In this document: one piece after another, positions 1 to 9,361 of the stretch
How positions within the stretch are numbered: position 1 is the first letter of the stretch
How the letters are laid out: each line of letters starts with the position of its first letter
NCBI RefSeq assembly: GCF_023701745.1
Contig: NZ_JAJOZB010000001.1
Coordinates: 3,912,501-3,976,500 of the forward strand
Length of the DNA stretch: 64,000 bases
Direction of reading: 5' to 3'
Origin: Streptomyces sp. RKAG293
GTDB lineage: Bacteria > Actinomycetota > Actinomycetes > Streptomycetales > Streptomycetaceae
The notes under the pieces: generated by a model
Databases searched by the model: none
Told to the model about the DNA's origin: nothing
What the model saw: only the letters and a program-made list of their open reading frames with translations
Position numbers and translations under genes: made by a program

Positions 1-1821
1 GTCGTTGTAGGCGTCGCCGAGCTTGCCCTGGACGGTCTCGACCCGCAGGTCGTCCGCGTAGCTGGGGCTGGCCGCCGTCAGCTCCTTGGTGGAGGACTGG
101 CCGTCGGGGGTGGTCACCTTGGCGTTGACACCGGCGTAGTCGGTGACGTGCGCCAGGTGGCCGGCCGAGTGGATGGCCTTGGCGAGCGCGGGACTGATCG
201 GCTGCTGGTTGTCGGTCTGCAGGATGAAGTCCGCGCCGACCGACTTGTCGAGCTGGTCGGTGGCCGAGGCCACCATCGAGGAGCCGACCACGGACAGCCC
301 GGCGACCAGGGCGAGCCCGATCATCAGGGCCGAGGCGGTGGCACCCGTACGGCGCGGGTTGCGCAGCGCGTTGCGCTCCGCGAGCCGGCCGACCGGGCCG
401 AAGAACCGGAGTGTTCCGGCGCTGAGGGCGCGGACGATGACCCCGGCGAGCAGCGGGCCGACGATGACGAAGCCGATCAGGGTGAGCAGCACGCCGAGGC
501 CCAGGAACGAGGAGCCTTCGGACGCCTTGGCGGCCTGTCCTGCCGCGACCAGGGCGGCGGCGCCGGCGAGGGTCAGCACGACGCCGATGGAGGCGCGGAT
601 CTTGCCGGCCTTGCCGTCGGCGGGGGTGCCCGCGTCCCGCATGGCGGCCATCGGGGAGATCTTGCCGGCCCGCCAGGCCGGCAGCAGGGCGGCCAGCATG
701 GTGACGATGACGCCGATCGACAGCCCGATGATCGGGGTGGCCACCTTGATCGTCAGCTCGGAGGTGTTGAGGTGCATGCCGAGCTTGCCCATGAGCTTCA
801 TGAGCAGGACGGCGAGACCGATGCCACCGCCGATGCCGAGGACCGAGCCGACCACGCCGAGCAGCAGTGCCTCGAAGAGCACGGACTGGTTGACCTGCTT
901 GCGGCTGGAGCCGATGGCCCGCATCAGGCCGATCTCGCGGGTGCGCTGGGCGACCAGCATCGAGAAGGTGTTGACGATGAGGAAGATGCCGACGAGCACG
1001 GAGACGAAGGCGAAGCCGAGCATCGCGTACTTCATCGGGTTCAGGAACGAACCGATGTCGTTCTTGGCCTCGGCCTTGGACTCGGCGGCGGTCTGGATCT
1101 TGTAGCCGGTACCGACGGCGGTGGTGACGTCCTTCTTCAGCTGCTCGTCGGTCACGCCGGTCTTGGCGGTGAGGCCGAAGCCGCTGTAGGAGTCGGTGTC
1201 GCCGAGCAGTTTGGACTGCGCGGTGGCGGTGTCGAGGTAGACGATCGCCGCACCGGGGTTGGTGGTCTTGAAGGTGGCGATGCCGACGATCCGGGTGGTG
1301 AAGTCACCGGGAGCGGCGATGACACGGAGCGTGTCGCCGATCTTCAGGTCCTTCTTGTCGGCGGTGTCGGCGTCGATCATCGCCTCGGTCGGGCCGCGCG
1401 GCAGGTGGCCGGAGGTGACCTCGACCGACTTCTTCTCGCCGTCGTCCCAGTTGGTGGCAAGGGTGGGAGCACCGGAGGTCGGGCCGATGTTCTCGTTCTT
1501 GCTGTTGGCGACGGTGATCTTCTCGCTGGTGACCTGGAGGTCGACCTTCTGCACCCCGGGGGTCTGCTGCAGCTTCGCCAGCAGCGCGGCCGGAACGGTC
1601 TCCGGCTTGCCGGTCTCCTGGGCGTCGTCGACCTTCTTGGCGCTGACCGAGACGTCCGACGCCGTGGAGGCGAAGAGCTTGTCGAAGGTCGCGGTCATGG
1701 TGTCGGTGAAGACGAGCGTGCCGCAGACGAACGCCACCGAAAGGAGCACGGCGACGGCGCTGAGCACCATCCGGCCCTTGTGCGCGACAAAGTTGCGCAT
1801 CGATGTCTTGAAGACGGTCAC
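1..1821 (-). CDS. ABC transporter permease, MacB/FtsX-like (partial)
   Basis: Membrane subunit of a LolCDE/MacB-type ABC exporter. The frame is open for 607 codons to the window edge, so the C-terminal part is missing. The GTG start at 1821 overlaps the stop of the ATPase gene by four bases (GTGA), implying translational coupling. The protein opens with a transmembrane helix near residues 15-37, followed by a large extracytoplasmic MacB-core-like domain to about residue 240. An FtsX bundle follows at about 265-390 with the motif NTFSMLVAQRTREIGLMRA, then further helices and the start of a second extracytoplasmic domain. This matches the roughly 850-residue actinobacterial two-FtsX-domain permeases. 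Substrate is unknown; lipid, lipoprotein or peptide export are the usual suggestions. Confidence 0.9.
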   Translation of the reverse strand, partial: MTVFKTSMRNFVAHKGRMVLSAVAVLLSVAFVCGTLVFTDTMTATFDKLFASTASDVSVSAKKVDDAQETGKPETVPAALLAKLQQTPGVQKVDLQVTSEKITVANSKNENIGPTSGAPTLATNWDDGEKKSVEVTSGHLPRGPTEAMIDADTADKKDLKIGDTLRVIAAPGDFTTRIVGIATFKTTNPGAAIVYLDTATAQSKLLGDTDSYSGFGLTAKTGVTDEQLKKDVTTAVGTGYKIQTAAESKAEAKNDIGSFLNPMKYAMLGFAFVSVLVGIFLIVNTFSMLVAQRTREIGLMRAIGSSRKQVNQSVLFEALLLGVVGSVLGIGGGIGLAVLLMKLMGKLGMHLNTSELTIKVATPIIGLSIGVIVTMLAALLPAWRAGKISPMAAMRDAGTPADGKAGKIRASIGVVLTLAGAAALVAAGQAAKASEGSSFLGLGVLLTLIGFVIVGPLLAGVIVRALSAGTLRFFGPVGRLAERNALRNPRRTGATASALMIGLALVAGLSVVGSSMVASATDQLDKSVGADFILQTDNQQPISPALAKAIHSAGHLAHVTDYAGVNAKVTTPDGQSSTKELTAASPSYADDLRVETVQGKLGDAYND

Positions 1822-2609
1822 GACACCCTCCCACGGGCGTCGAAGGACTTCATGCGCTCGAGAACGGAGTCGGCCGTCGGGTTCGCCATGTCGTCGACGA
1901 TGCGGCCGTCGGCCAGGTAGATGACGCGGTCCGCGTAGGAGGCGGCGACCGGGTCGTGGGTCACGATGACGATCGTCTGGCCGAGCTCGTCGACCGAGCG
2001 GCGCAGGAAGCCCAGCACCTCGGCGCCGGCGCGCGAGTCCAGGTTTCCGGTCGGCTCGTCACCGAAGATGATCTCGGGGCGGGCGGCGAGGGCGCGGGCG
2101 ACCGCGACACGCTGCTGCTGGCCACCGGAGAGCTGGTTCGGGCGGTGCTTGAGACGCCCGGCCAGACCGACGGTCTCGATGACGCGGTCCAGCCACTCGC
2201 GGTCGGGCTTACGGCCCGCGATGTCCATCGGCAGGGTGATGTTCTCCAGCGCGTTGAGCGTCGGGAGCAGGTTGAACGCCTGGAAGATGAAGCCGATCTG
2301 GTCCCGGCGGAGCTGGGTGAGCTTCTTGTCCTTCAGCTTGGTGATCTCGGTGTCACCGACCCAGATCTGTCCGCTGGTGACCGAGTCCAGACCCGCCAGG
2401 CAGTGCATCAGGGTCGACTTGCCGGAACCGGACGGGCCCATGATCGCGGTGAAGCCGCTGCGGGCGATGTCCACGTCCACCGCGTCCAGCGCGACCACGC
2501 GCGTGTCCTCGGTGGTGCCGTACGACTTGGTGACCTGACGTGCACGGGCGGCAACAGCCGAACGCTCTCCGCTGCCCCCGGACTTGGGAATCGTTACAGC
2601 CGTTGTCAC
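1818..2609 (-). CDS. ABC transporter ATP-binding protein, LolD/MacB family
   Basis: 263-residue ATPase that powers the adjacent FtsX-like permease. Walker A GPSGSGKST is at 58-66, the signature LSGGQQQR at 160-167, Walker B IIFGDEP at 180-186 and the switch His in VTHD near 218. The pattern LDSVTSGQIWVGDTEI is typical of the LolD/MacB branch. The GTG start at 2609 is preceded by AGGAG with a six-base spacer. It is the first gene of a two-gene operon. No dedicated regulator lies next to it, although such exporters are often run by a two-component system. Confidence 0.93.
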   Translation of the reverse strand: MTTAVTIPKSGGSGERSAVAARARQVTKSYGTTEDTRVVALDAVDVDIARSGFTAIMGPSGSGKSTLMHCLAGLDSVTSGQIWVGDTEITKLKDKKLTQLRRDQIGFIFQAFNLLPTLNALENITLPMDIAGRKPDREWLDRVIETVGLAGRLKHRPNQLSGGQQQRVAVARALAARPEIIFGDEPTGNLDSRAGAEVLGFLRRSVDELGQTIVIVTHDPVAASYADRVIYLADGRIVDDMANPTADSVLERMKSFDARGRVS

Positions 2610-3026
2610 TGCTATCTCCTGAAATCTCGTGTGATTCGTCGGGCTCCAGCGGAACCTGGTGGTCCCTGTCCCGCGTTATCAGAGTGCTGGTCGGCCTGGG
2701 GTCGCGGCGATGGGGCAGGTCTCCCTCTTGCCGGTGGGGTTAGCCCCACCACGTCCCACTGATGACCCTAAGGAGCACCAGGCCCCCCGAACGTCCTCCG
2801 CCAGTACGAACATCGAGTAGGCGGAAGTGAGTACTTTCCCCTAAGGGTCGCCGACATCCAACCGTCCGCGGCCTCGGGGTCGATGATCTGCCCTCACCCC
2901 ACGTGAGGTGCAAGAACCTTCTTCCACCTGCGGCGATGCCTCCGGAACGGGCTGTCGCGACCCTGGTCCCGCATGGAATGGTGCGGTGTACACACACTGC
3001 GGTGCACGCCAGGGGAGGGAGCCGCC
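2610..3026. other. Divergent intergenic region, 417 bp
   Basis: Lies between the ABC exporter operon (minus) and the MFS gene (plus) and should hold both promoters. The only clear structure is a hairpin at 2733-2750 (GGTGGGG, loop TTAG, CCCCACC). Short frames here lack coding character or ribosome sites. No regulator gene or riboswitch was recognised. Confidence 0.5.
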
Positions 3027-4514
3027 GTGAGCGGTCCTGTGGAACGTACGGTCCGGTCATCGGCCGCGGCGGAGCCCGCGCGCCCACCCCGGCGCGGCCG
3101 GATCGTGGCCGCGCTGATGCTCGCCATGGCGCTCGCCGCGATGGACTCGACGATCATCTCGACGGCCGTCCCGCAGATCGTCGGGGACCTCGGCGGCCTG
3201 TCGGTGTTCTCCTGGCTCTTCTCCGGCTATCTGCTGGCCGTGACGGTGACGTTGCCGGTGTACGGCAAGCTCGCCGACACCTTCGGCCGCAAGCCGGTGC
3301 TGCTGGCGGGCATCGCGCTCTTCCTGCTCGGCTCACTGCTGTGCGCGGGCGCCTGGAACATGGCGAGCCTGATCGCCTTCCGGATCGTCCAGGGGCTGGG
3401 CGGCGGCGCGATCCAGGGCACCGTGCAGACCGTGGCCGCCGATCTGTACGGGCTGAAGGAACGCGGCCGCATACAGGCGGCGCTCTCCACCGTGTGGGCG
3501 GTCTCCGCCATCGCGGGACCGCTGGCCGGCGGCTTCCTCGCCGGGTACGGCGACTGGCGCTGGATCTTCCTGATCAACCTGCCGGTCGGCGCGGCCGCCC
3601 TCGTCCTCATCCTCCGCCACCTGCACGAGAACATCACCCGCACCCGGCACCGCATCGACTGGCCGGGCGCGGTCGCGCTGTTCCTCGCCGGCGGGCTGCT
3701 GCTCCTCGCCCTCGTCCAGGGCGGCATCGCGTGGGACTGGCTGTCCTGGCAGTCCCTCACGCTGTTCGCCGCCAGCGCCGTCTGCACCGCCGGCACGGTG
3801 GTGATCGAACGGCGCGCCGCCGAGCCGATCATCCCGGGCTGGGTCTGGCGGCGGCGGGTCATCGTCTCGGTGAACCTGGCGCTCGGCGCGCTCGGGGTGC
3901 TCATGATCGCGCCGACGGTCTTCCTGCCGACGTACGCCCAGACGGTCCTGGGGCTGGGGCCGGTCGCCGCCGGGTTCGTGCTGTCCGTGATGACGCTGAG
4001 CTGGCCGCTGTCGGCCGCCCTGAGCAGCCGCGTCTATCTGCGGATCGGCTTCCGCAACAGCGCCGTCATCGGCATGAGCTGCGCCACCGCGATCCTCGCC
4101 GCGTTCCCGCTGCTGCCGTACGGCGGGCCGGCCTGGCAGCCCGCGCTCATGATGCTGCTGCTCGGCGGCGCGCTCGGGCTCTTCCAACTGCCGCTGATCG
4201 TCGGTGTGCAGTCCACGGTGGGGTGGGCGGAGCGGGCCACGACGACCTCGTCGGTGCTCTTCTGCCGCCAGGTCGGCCAGAGCGTGGGCGCGGCGGTCTT
4301 CGGCGCCGTCGCCAACCACACGCTGGTCGCCAGGCTGGGCGCGGCGCCGGCTTCGCTGACGCCGCCGGGCGGGGCGGCCGAGCCGGTGCGCCGGGCGGTG
4401 GCGGCCGCGGTCGACCACGTCTACGTGGGCGCCGCGGCGGCGGCCGGGGCGGCCGTGCTGGTGCTGCTGTTCGTCGCCCCGCGCCGCTTCCCCGTCCTGA
4501 CGGACGGGGACTGA
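3027..4514 (+). CDS. MFS multidrug exporter, DHA2 (EmrB/QacA) family
   Basis: 495-residue proton-coupled efflux protein of the 14-helix DHA2 family. The GTG at 3027 is chosen because GGGGAGGGA lies six bases upstream; an upstream ATG at 2973 lacks such a site. Family marks include the motif-A stretch GKLADTFGRKPVLL, the helix-1 AMDSTIISTAVPQI, and the antiporter-type GPLAGGFLAG followed by WRWIFLINLPVG, which is characteristic of EmrB/QacA proteins. About fourteen hydrophobic segments are seen. No TetR or MarR regulator adjoins it. Substrate cannot be inferred; antibiotic or metabolite export is typical. Confidence 0.92.
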   Translation: MSGPVERTVRSSAAAEPARPPRRGRIVAALMLAMALAAMDSTIISTAVPQIVGDLGGLSVFSWLFSGYLLAVTVTLPVYGKLADTFGRKPVLLAGIALFLLGSLLCAGAWNMASLIAFRIVQGLGGGAIQGTVQTVAADLYGLKERGRIQAALSTVWAVSAIAGPLAGGFLAGYGDWRWIFLINLPVGAAALVLILRHLHENITRTRHRIDWPGAVALFLAGGLLLLALVQGGIAWDWLSWQSLTLFAASAVCTAGTVVIERRAAEPIIPGWVWRRRVIVSVNLALGALGVLMIAPTVFLPTYAQTVLGLGPVAAGFVLSVMTLSWPLSAALSSRVYLRIGFRNSAVIGMSCATAILAAFPLLPYGGPAWQPALMMLLLGGALGLFQLPLIVGVQSTVGWAERATTTSSVLFCRQVGQSVGAAVFGAVANHTLVARLGAAPASLTPPGGAAEPVRRAVAAAVDHVYVGAAAAAGAAVLVLLFVAPRRFPVLTDGD

Positions 4515-4541
4515 CCACCCGTCCGTTCGGCAGGACAGGGC

Positions 4542-5462
4542 CTATTCCGGGGCCGGGCCCGGTTCCGGGACCGAGGGATCGTCGGGCAGCGGTCGGCCGG
4601 TGAGGGCCGCGAGGCTGCTGCGGACGTGGGCGAGGTGGGCGCGGATCTCCTCGCCGCGCTCCTCGTGCTCGCGCAGTTCCCGCTCGCTCTCCCGCCGGAT
4701 GCGCTCCTCCCGCATCCGGGCCTCCGCGAGCAGGGCGGCCGCACGGGCCTCGGCGTCCTCCTGCCCGTGCCGCGCGAACTCCTCGGCCTCCGCGCGCGCC
4801 GTCCTGGCGTCCTCGAAGCGGCGCTCCGCGTAGCCGGTCAGCTCGCCGATCCGGCTGTCGACGCCGGCCTCGCGCTCGGCCATCTCGTGCTCGAAGGCGT
4901 CCAGCCGCTCGCGCTGTTCCTTGTCGAGATCGGTGAGGGTGCGCGTGGTGTCCTGCCGGGTGGCCTCCAGGGCCTGTTCGGCCTCGCTGCGGACCGGACC
5001 GGCCTCGGCCTGCGCTTCCGTGAGGATCTCGCCGGCGCGGCCGCGGGCCAGGTCGAGCACCCGGCCGGCCTGGTCCTCCGCGACGGCGCGCCGCTCGGCG
5101 GCGGCGGCCCTGGCCTCGTTCTGGAGGGCGCGGCGGGCGGTCTCCGCGGCGTCCCTGGCGTACTGGATCTCGTTCTCGGCGCGCTCCCTGACCGCCGCGG
5201 CCTCTTCCTGGACGAGGCGCAGCAGTTCCTGCGCGCTCGCGCTCAGCGTCTCGTAACTCGCCGGTCCGAGCGCGTCGACGGATTCCCGCAGCGCCTTGGC
5301 CTCGGTGTCCATCTCGTTCGCGAGAACAGTGAGCCGGGCGGCCCGCTCCCAGGCCGCGTCGCGGTCCTCGGACAGTTCCTCGAGGAAGCGTTCGACCTGT
5401 TCCACCCGGTAGCCGCGCCCGCGAACGGTGTCGAAGCCGTGAGGTGTTGCCGTGCTGCTCAT
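4542..5462 (-). CDS. Coiled-coil protein, DivIVA/Scy-like ('cellulose-binding' annotation family)
   Basis: 306-residue, highly charged protein that is almost entirely predicted coiled coil (repeated ERAE, EAQAEA, AAAERRA and ARAEAEEFA heptads). The N-terminal FDTVRGRGYRVEQVERFLEEL resembles the DivIVA-type membrane-targeting motif. Related Streptomyces proteins (Scy, FilP, DivIVA) organise polar growth; some homologues carry the annotation cellulose-binding protein. The ATG at 5462 is chosen for GAGGGG upstream and because family members begin with a short segment before the FDTVR motif. It converges on the MFS gene with a 27-base gap. A cytoskeletal or polarity role is inferred, not shown. 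Confidence 0.75.
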   Translation of the reverse strand: MSSTATPHGFDTVRGRGYRVEQVERFLEELSEDRDAAWERAARLTVLANEMDTEAKALRESVDALGPASYETLSASAQELLRLVQEEAAAVRERAENEIQYARDAAETARRALQNEARAAAAERRAVAEDQAGRVLDLARGRAGEILTEAQAEAGPVRSEAEQALEATRQDTTRTLTDLDKEQRERLDAFEHEMAEREAGVDSRIGELTGYAERRFEDARTARAEAEEFARHGQEDAEARAAALLAEARMREERIRRESERELREHEERGEEIRAHLAHVRSSLAALTGRPLPDDPSVPEPGPAPE

Positions 5463-5584
5463 GCGCTGCCCCTCGCCGTCCTTCCGAACCGTACTCTGTA
5501 ATCCATTTTTGTCGATATGTCCGAATTGTGTATACCGCGACACTCCGACGTACCCCTACCCAACCCATCGCCCGTACATAGCGC

Positions 5585-5621
5585 GGCGGCCCGGGTCCGG
5601 ATAATCCGGACCCGGGCCGCC
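5585..5621. terminator. Strong hairpin between the coiled-coil and deaminase/SUKH genes
   Basis: Perfect 17-bp stem with a three-base loop (arms 5585-5601 and 5605-5621). It lies 27 bases downstream of the stop of the minus-strand deaminase gene at 5648, the expected place for its terminator. There is no U-tract, as is common in Streptomyces. Confidence 0.75.
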
Positions 5622-5647
5622 CGGGGATCAGGACACAGCGGGGAGCG

Positions 5648-8260
5648 TCAGAGCAGGCCGTCCCACATCTGCTCGATCAGTACGGCCCACCAGTTGTCCG
5701 GTGAGGCGATCGCGGCCGGGTCCTGCGCCGCGAGCTGCGCCTGGAAGTCGACCGTCCAGCGGCCGGCCTGGTCGGGCGTGAGCCCGATCCGCAGCCGCCA
5801 CATCCGCCCGAGCAGGGCGAGGCAGCGGGCGAACTCCGGCAGGCTGGAGTTCACGAACTGCGGCGGCACCGGCTGCCCGCCGGGACCCGCTTCGAGCGGC
5901 ACGGCGACGATGTGCGCGGTCCCGTACTGCACGCACAGCTGGCGCCCGAAGTCATTGCCCATGACCAGGTACGAGCCCGCGTCCGAGGCCGGCTGCACCC
6001 CGCGCTCCTGCGCCAGTTCGGCGAGCGTCGGCACCGGGCGGCCCGGCTGGGCCTGCGCCCAGAAGAACGGCCCGAAGTCGACCGGCAGCCCGGCCCACAT
6101 CAGGGTCTGCGCGACGATGTCCGGCACGCCCTGGCGGGAGACCGCACGCTGGTCGAACCGGAACAGGCCCTGCGGCCCGAACGCCTGCGCCAGCTCGTGG
6201 CCGATCCCCTCGAGCGGAATCGGCGGTACCCGCTGGACCTGGTTCGGGTCCGGCATCGGCACCCGCTGCGGCTGCGGCCGTGCCGGCGCCGACGCGACCT
6301 GGTGCAGCTCGCCCTGGTGCGTCAGCAGATGCTGGACGCCCTGCTGGCGCGAGGCGTGCTCGCGGCCGTACGGGGCGGTGTGGCTGATCCGCACCTGGGG
6401 CCAGGTCTCGCGGATCATCCGGGCGCAGTAGCCGCCCGGCAGATCGCACGCCTCCAGCTCCGTGTGCAGCTCCAGCACCTGCTGCGGCGGCACGTTGAGC
6501 GCGCGCAGCTCGTGCAGGATCTGCCACTCCGGGTGCGGAGTGCCCGGCGCCGAGCGCCGGATGAGCTGCTGCTGCGAACCGTCGTGCGCGCGGTAGCTGA
6601 GGACGGCCATGTAGCCGGGGCCGACCGTCGGCACACCGGCCGGCGGCTGCGGGTACCCGTAACCGCCGGGGGGCGGCGGGGCCGCGGCGCCGGGCGGCGG
6701 TGGCGGCATGCCGGGGCCACCGGGGCCACCGGGGTTCGGGCCGGCGAGCATCGTCGCGGCGTAGTGGGCACCGCCACCGGGCCCGCCGGGGCCGGGCGGA
6801 GCCGGCGGAGCGCCGCGGCCACCGCCGGGCACACCGGGCGGAGGCGGCGGACCACCAGGGCCCGCACCACCGATCACCCCGGGAGGCGGCGGACCACCAG
6901 GACCGCCGGGAGCACCGGGAGCACCCGGACCACCGACGCCAGGACCCGCGAGCATCGTCGCCGCGTAGTTGACGCCGCCGGAGGAGCCCTGAGCGGGCGG
7001 AGCGGGAGGCGGAGCGCCACGGCCACCACCGATCACCCCGGGAGGCGGCGGCGGACCGCCGGGACCACCCGAAGCACCCGGGCCACCGACGCCGGGACCG
7101 GCCAGCATCGTCGCCGCGTAGTTCACACCGCCGGACGACGGCGGGCTGCCCGGAGTTCCGGGGGCACCGGGCGCTCCGGGAGCGGCCGGGCCGGGGTCGT
7201 TCGGGCCGCGCGCCGGCACCAGCTGCGTCGGCAGGTATCCCCCGCCGCCCGGAGCGCCGGGCGTACCCGGAGTTCCGGGCGCGTGCGGCGCGCTGGGCGG
7301 CGGCGGTGCGTCCGGGCTGCGCCGTACGGGTCCCGCGGACGGCACGCTGCCGCGCACCGCCTTCGCGGTCTCCGCGTCGGCGATGTCCGCGGCCGCGCTC
7401 CCGGACGTACCGGGGCCGCCGGGTCCGCCCGGGGTCGCGAGACCCGCGGGCGGCGGCAGCGCCACTCCGGGGCCTGACGGCGGCGGCAGACCGGGACCGG
7501 CATAGCCGGGGCCCGGGGGCCGGCCGGGCCCGCCGGCGCCGGGCGTCGCGGGTGCGATCGGGAAGCCGGCGGCGCCTTCCGGCGGGGCGATGATCGTCGC
7601 GGGCAGCGAGCTGCCCTGCGGCATCAGTTCGGTCTTGGCCTCGGCGCCGGCCATCGGCGGCGGGGTGTGCGCCTCGTCGGAGTCGGAGATCGGCGGGGCG
7701 AACACCGTGGCGGGAATGGGGACGGAGACGGAGTCGTCCCCGGCGCTGGTGGTACGGCCGGACCAGGCGCCGGAGGAGATCTCGGCGGACGCCGGGGACG
7801 GCACCGGCGCGGGGGCCGGCACGACCGGTGCGTCGGGGGCTCCGGCCGCGGCCGGAGCCGCGCCGGGGCGACGGTCCGGGATGCCCATCTTGTCCGCCGC
7901 GTCCTGCAGCCACTGCGGTGGGCTGATCAGGAAGGACGTCGCCTCCAGATCGAGCCGCTGGGGCGGTGTCGGCGGGGCGTCGTTGGGCACCGCGCCGTAC
8001 TCCTCCTCGTAGCGGCGGATGACCTCGCCGACCGGCAGACCCGGCCACAGCGTGGCCTCTCCGCTGTCCCGCGCGATGACCAGCCGCACCTGTCCGTCAT
8101 CGCTCGACGGACCGTCCTCGCGGGGCTCGGACCAGGCGACGAAGCCCAGGTCGAACTCCCGCACCCGCACCTCGCGGGCCTGGTACGCCGGGACGTCACC
8201 GTTGATCCACCGCTCGGCGCGCTCCTGCGCCTGCGCGAAAGTGACCATTCCCTGCTTCAC
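5648..8260 (-). CDS. YrhB-like / nucleic-acid deaminase / SUKH-4 multidomain protein
   Basis: 870 residues with no signal peptide. Residues 1-80 (AERWINGDVPAYQAREVRV onward) resemble the YrhB/Imm35 domain. Residues about 110-545 are Pro/Gly/Ala-rich with repeated short motifs (YAATMLAGP three times, plus ATIIAPP and PTQLVP). Residues about 550-660 look like a YwqJ/XOO_2897-type deaminase fold: H576-P-E578 for Zn/catalysis, then TELEAC with C605 and GGYC with C612, equivalent to the PCxxC ligands. Residues about 690-870 match SUKH-4 immunity domains. The ATG start overlaps the stop of the SMI1 gene by ATGA. SUKH and deaminase families are known from polymorphic toxin systems; here deaminase and immunity-like domains share one chain. 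The substrate is unknown, and so is whether it still edits nucleic acid or nucleotides. Confidence 0.8.
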   Translation of the reverse strand: MKQGMVTFAQAQERAERWINGDVPAYQAREVRVREFDLGFVAWSEPREDGPSSDDGQVRLVIARDSGEATLWPGLPVGEVIRRYEEEYGAVPNDAPPTPPQRLDLEATSFLISPPQWLQDAADKMGIPDRRPGAAPAAAGAPDAPVVPAPAPVPSPASAEISSGAWSGRTTSAGDDSVSVPIPATVFAPPISDSDEAHTPPPMAGAEAKTELMPQGSSLPATIIAPPEGAAGFPIAPATPGAGGPGRPPGPGYAGPGLPPPSGPGVALPPPAGLATPGGPGGPGTSGSAAADIADAETAKAVRGSVPSAGPVRRSPDAPPPPSAPHAPGTPGTPGAPGGGGYLPTQLVPARGPNDPGPAAPGAPGAPGTPGSPPSSGGVNYAATMLAGPGVGGPGASGGPGGPPPPPGVIGGGRGAPPPAPPAQGSSGGVNYAATMLAGPGVGGPGAPGAPGGPGGPPPPGVIGGAGPGGPPPPPGVPGGGRGAPPAPPGPGGPGGGAHYAATMLAGPNPGGPGGPGMPPPPPGAAAPPPPGGYGYPQPPAGVPTVGPGYMAVLSYRAHDGSQQQLIRRSAPGTPHPEWQILHELRALNVPPQQVLELHTELEACDLPGGYCARMIRETWPQVRISHTAPYGREHASRQQGVQHLLTHQGELHQVASAPARPQPQRVPMPDPNQVQRVPPIPLEGIGHELAQAFGPQGLFRFDQRAVSRQGVPDIVAQTLMWAGLPVDFGPFFWAQAQPGRPVPTLAELAQERGVQPASDAGSYLVMGNDFGRQLCVQYGTAHIVAVPLEAGPGGQPVPPQFVNSSLPEFARCLALLGRMWRLRIGLTPDQAGRWTVDFQAQLAAQDPAAIASPDNWWAVLIEQMWDGLL

Positions 8261-9282
8261 CCCTCCACCGGGACGGCACTGGCGAAGCCACCGTCCACCA
8301 TCAGGTTCGCCACTGTCTCCAGCTCCGGCGGATTTCCCGCCAGCCGCAGCAGGAACGCGTCGAGCGAGTCACCGCACGGCAGCAGCAGCTCCGCGACCCG
8401 CTCCTGCGGGGACGACCAGTGGTCGCCGTCCCGCGCGTCGTCGTAGGCGCAGAACCAGACCGAACCGGTGCCGTCGCCCTTGACCTTGACCGCGAGCACC
8501 CCGCCCTGGACGTACCCGATGGCCAGGTAGTCCTTGGTGAAGTGGTCGCGCAGACATTTGTTGACGTACACGAGGTCGTTGACCGCGGCCTCGTCACGCA
8601 CCGTGAAGAACGGCTGGTCCAGCAGCAGTCCCAGGTCCGGGTCGAGCGCGACCCCGGCCGGGGCGCAGCCGCCGGCCGCCTTCAGGAACGTGCGGTAGGC
8701 GCCGGGGAGCCGGTAGCCCAGCTCCTCCTCGACGTCCAGGACCTGCTGCTCGGTGATCGCCACACCGCTGTGGTGGGGCGTCGCCTTGGGCAGCCCGAAG
8801 TGCACCGGGCGGGTCTCCTGGAGCGGGCGCGTGCCGCGCTTGGAGTGGTCGGCGGTCGAGACGGCGAGGCCGCCGTGGTGCCGCAGCAGGGCCTTGACCT
8901 CGACGGGGATCAGCTCCAGCCGCCGGGTGCCCGCGACGTGGTGCCAGGTCCAGCCGTGCGGGGTCGCGACGGGCGGCAGGCTGCCCCACAGCTCGTGCCC
9001 CGCGGCGTGCATCGCGGCGTTGGCCGACACGTAGTCGGTCAGCCGGAGCTCGTCCACGCCGAAGCCCTCGGGCGGCTCCGCGATCTCCGCCGCCGCCCTC
9101 GCGAACGCGGAGAAGTCCGGATAGCCGTCGTCGTCGACCCAGACACCCTGGGGGTGCCGGGCGGCGCGCACCGGGTCCGGGAAGTGCACGACCTGACCGG
9201 CGTAGGCCGCGTTCGGTGGCACGGTCCGTCCCCCGGTCCGGGGGCTGGGAGGTGCCCCCAGCCCTGGCCGACCTGTCGTCAT
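8257..9282 (-). CDS. SMI1/KNR4 (SUKH-1) family protein
   Basis: 341-residue protein with a C-terminal SMI1/KNR4 domain, roughly 145-300. Its hallmarks are ITEQQVLDVEEELGYRLP, then YRTFLKAAGG and a later DYLAIGYVQGG strand. The N-terminal half has an unassigned region (VDELRLTDYVSANAAMHAA). The ATG at 9282 is preferred to 9318 because a GGGGG stretch precedes it at usual distance and the extra 12 residues look non-coding. It overlaps the downstream deaminase/SUKH-4 gene by ATGA, so the two are co-translated. SUKH-1 domains act as immunity or scaffold modules; here it probably partners the deaminase protein. Confidence 0.82.
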   Translation of the reverse strand: MTTGRPGLGAPPSPRTGGRTVPPNAAYAGQVVHFPDPVRAARHPQGVWVDDDGYPDFSAFARAAAEIAEPPEGFGVDELRLTDYVSANAAMHAAGHELWGSLPPVATPHGWTWHHVAGTRRLELIPVEVKALLRHHGGLAVSTADHSKRGTRPLQETRPVHFGLPKATPHHSGVAITEQQVLDVEEELGYRLPGAYRTFLKAAGGCAPAGVALDPDLGLLLDQPFFTVRDEAAVNDLVYVNKCLRDHFTKDYLAIGYVQGGVLAVKVKGDGTGSVWFCAYDDARDGDHWSSPQERVAELLLPCGDSLDAFLLRLAGNPPELETVANLMVDGGFASAVPVEG

Positions 9283-9361
9283 GGCGGTTGCCCCCTGCTG
9301 CGTCTGGCTGATGAGCACAGCCTATGGGGTGTGGCAAGTTCGGCTTCCGCCCCCGTCCGGG

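Noticed and set aside
148..1920. 590-codon frame opposite the FtsX-like permease
   Set aside because: Antisense shadow: Gly/Asp/Glu/Arg-rich composition with no fold or ribosome site, over a gene with clear TM and domain structure.
2740..3087. Short minus-strand frames in the gap before the MFS gene
   Set aside because: No ribosome site, Arg/Pro-rich, and overlap the MFS start region.
6640..7300. Regularly spaced DNA repeats considered as CRISPR or a mobile repeat
   Set aside because: They are in-frame codon repeats of the Pro/Gly linker.
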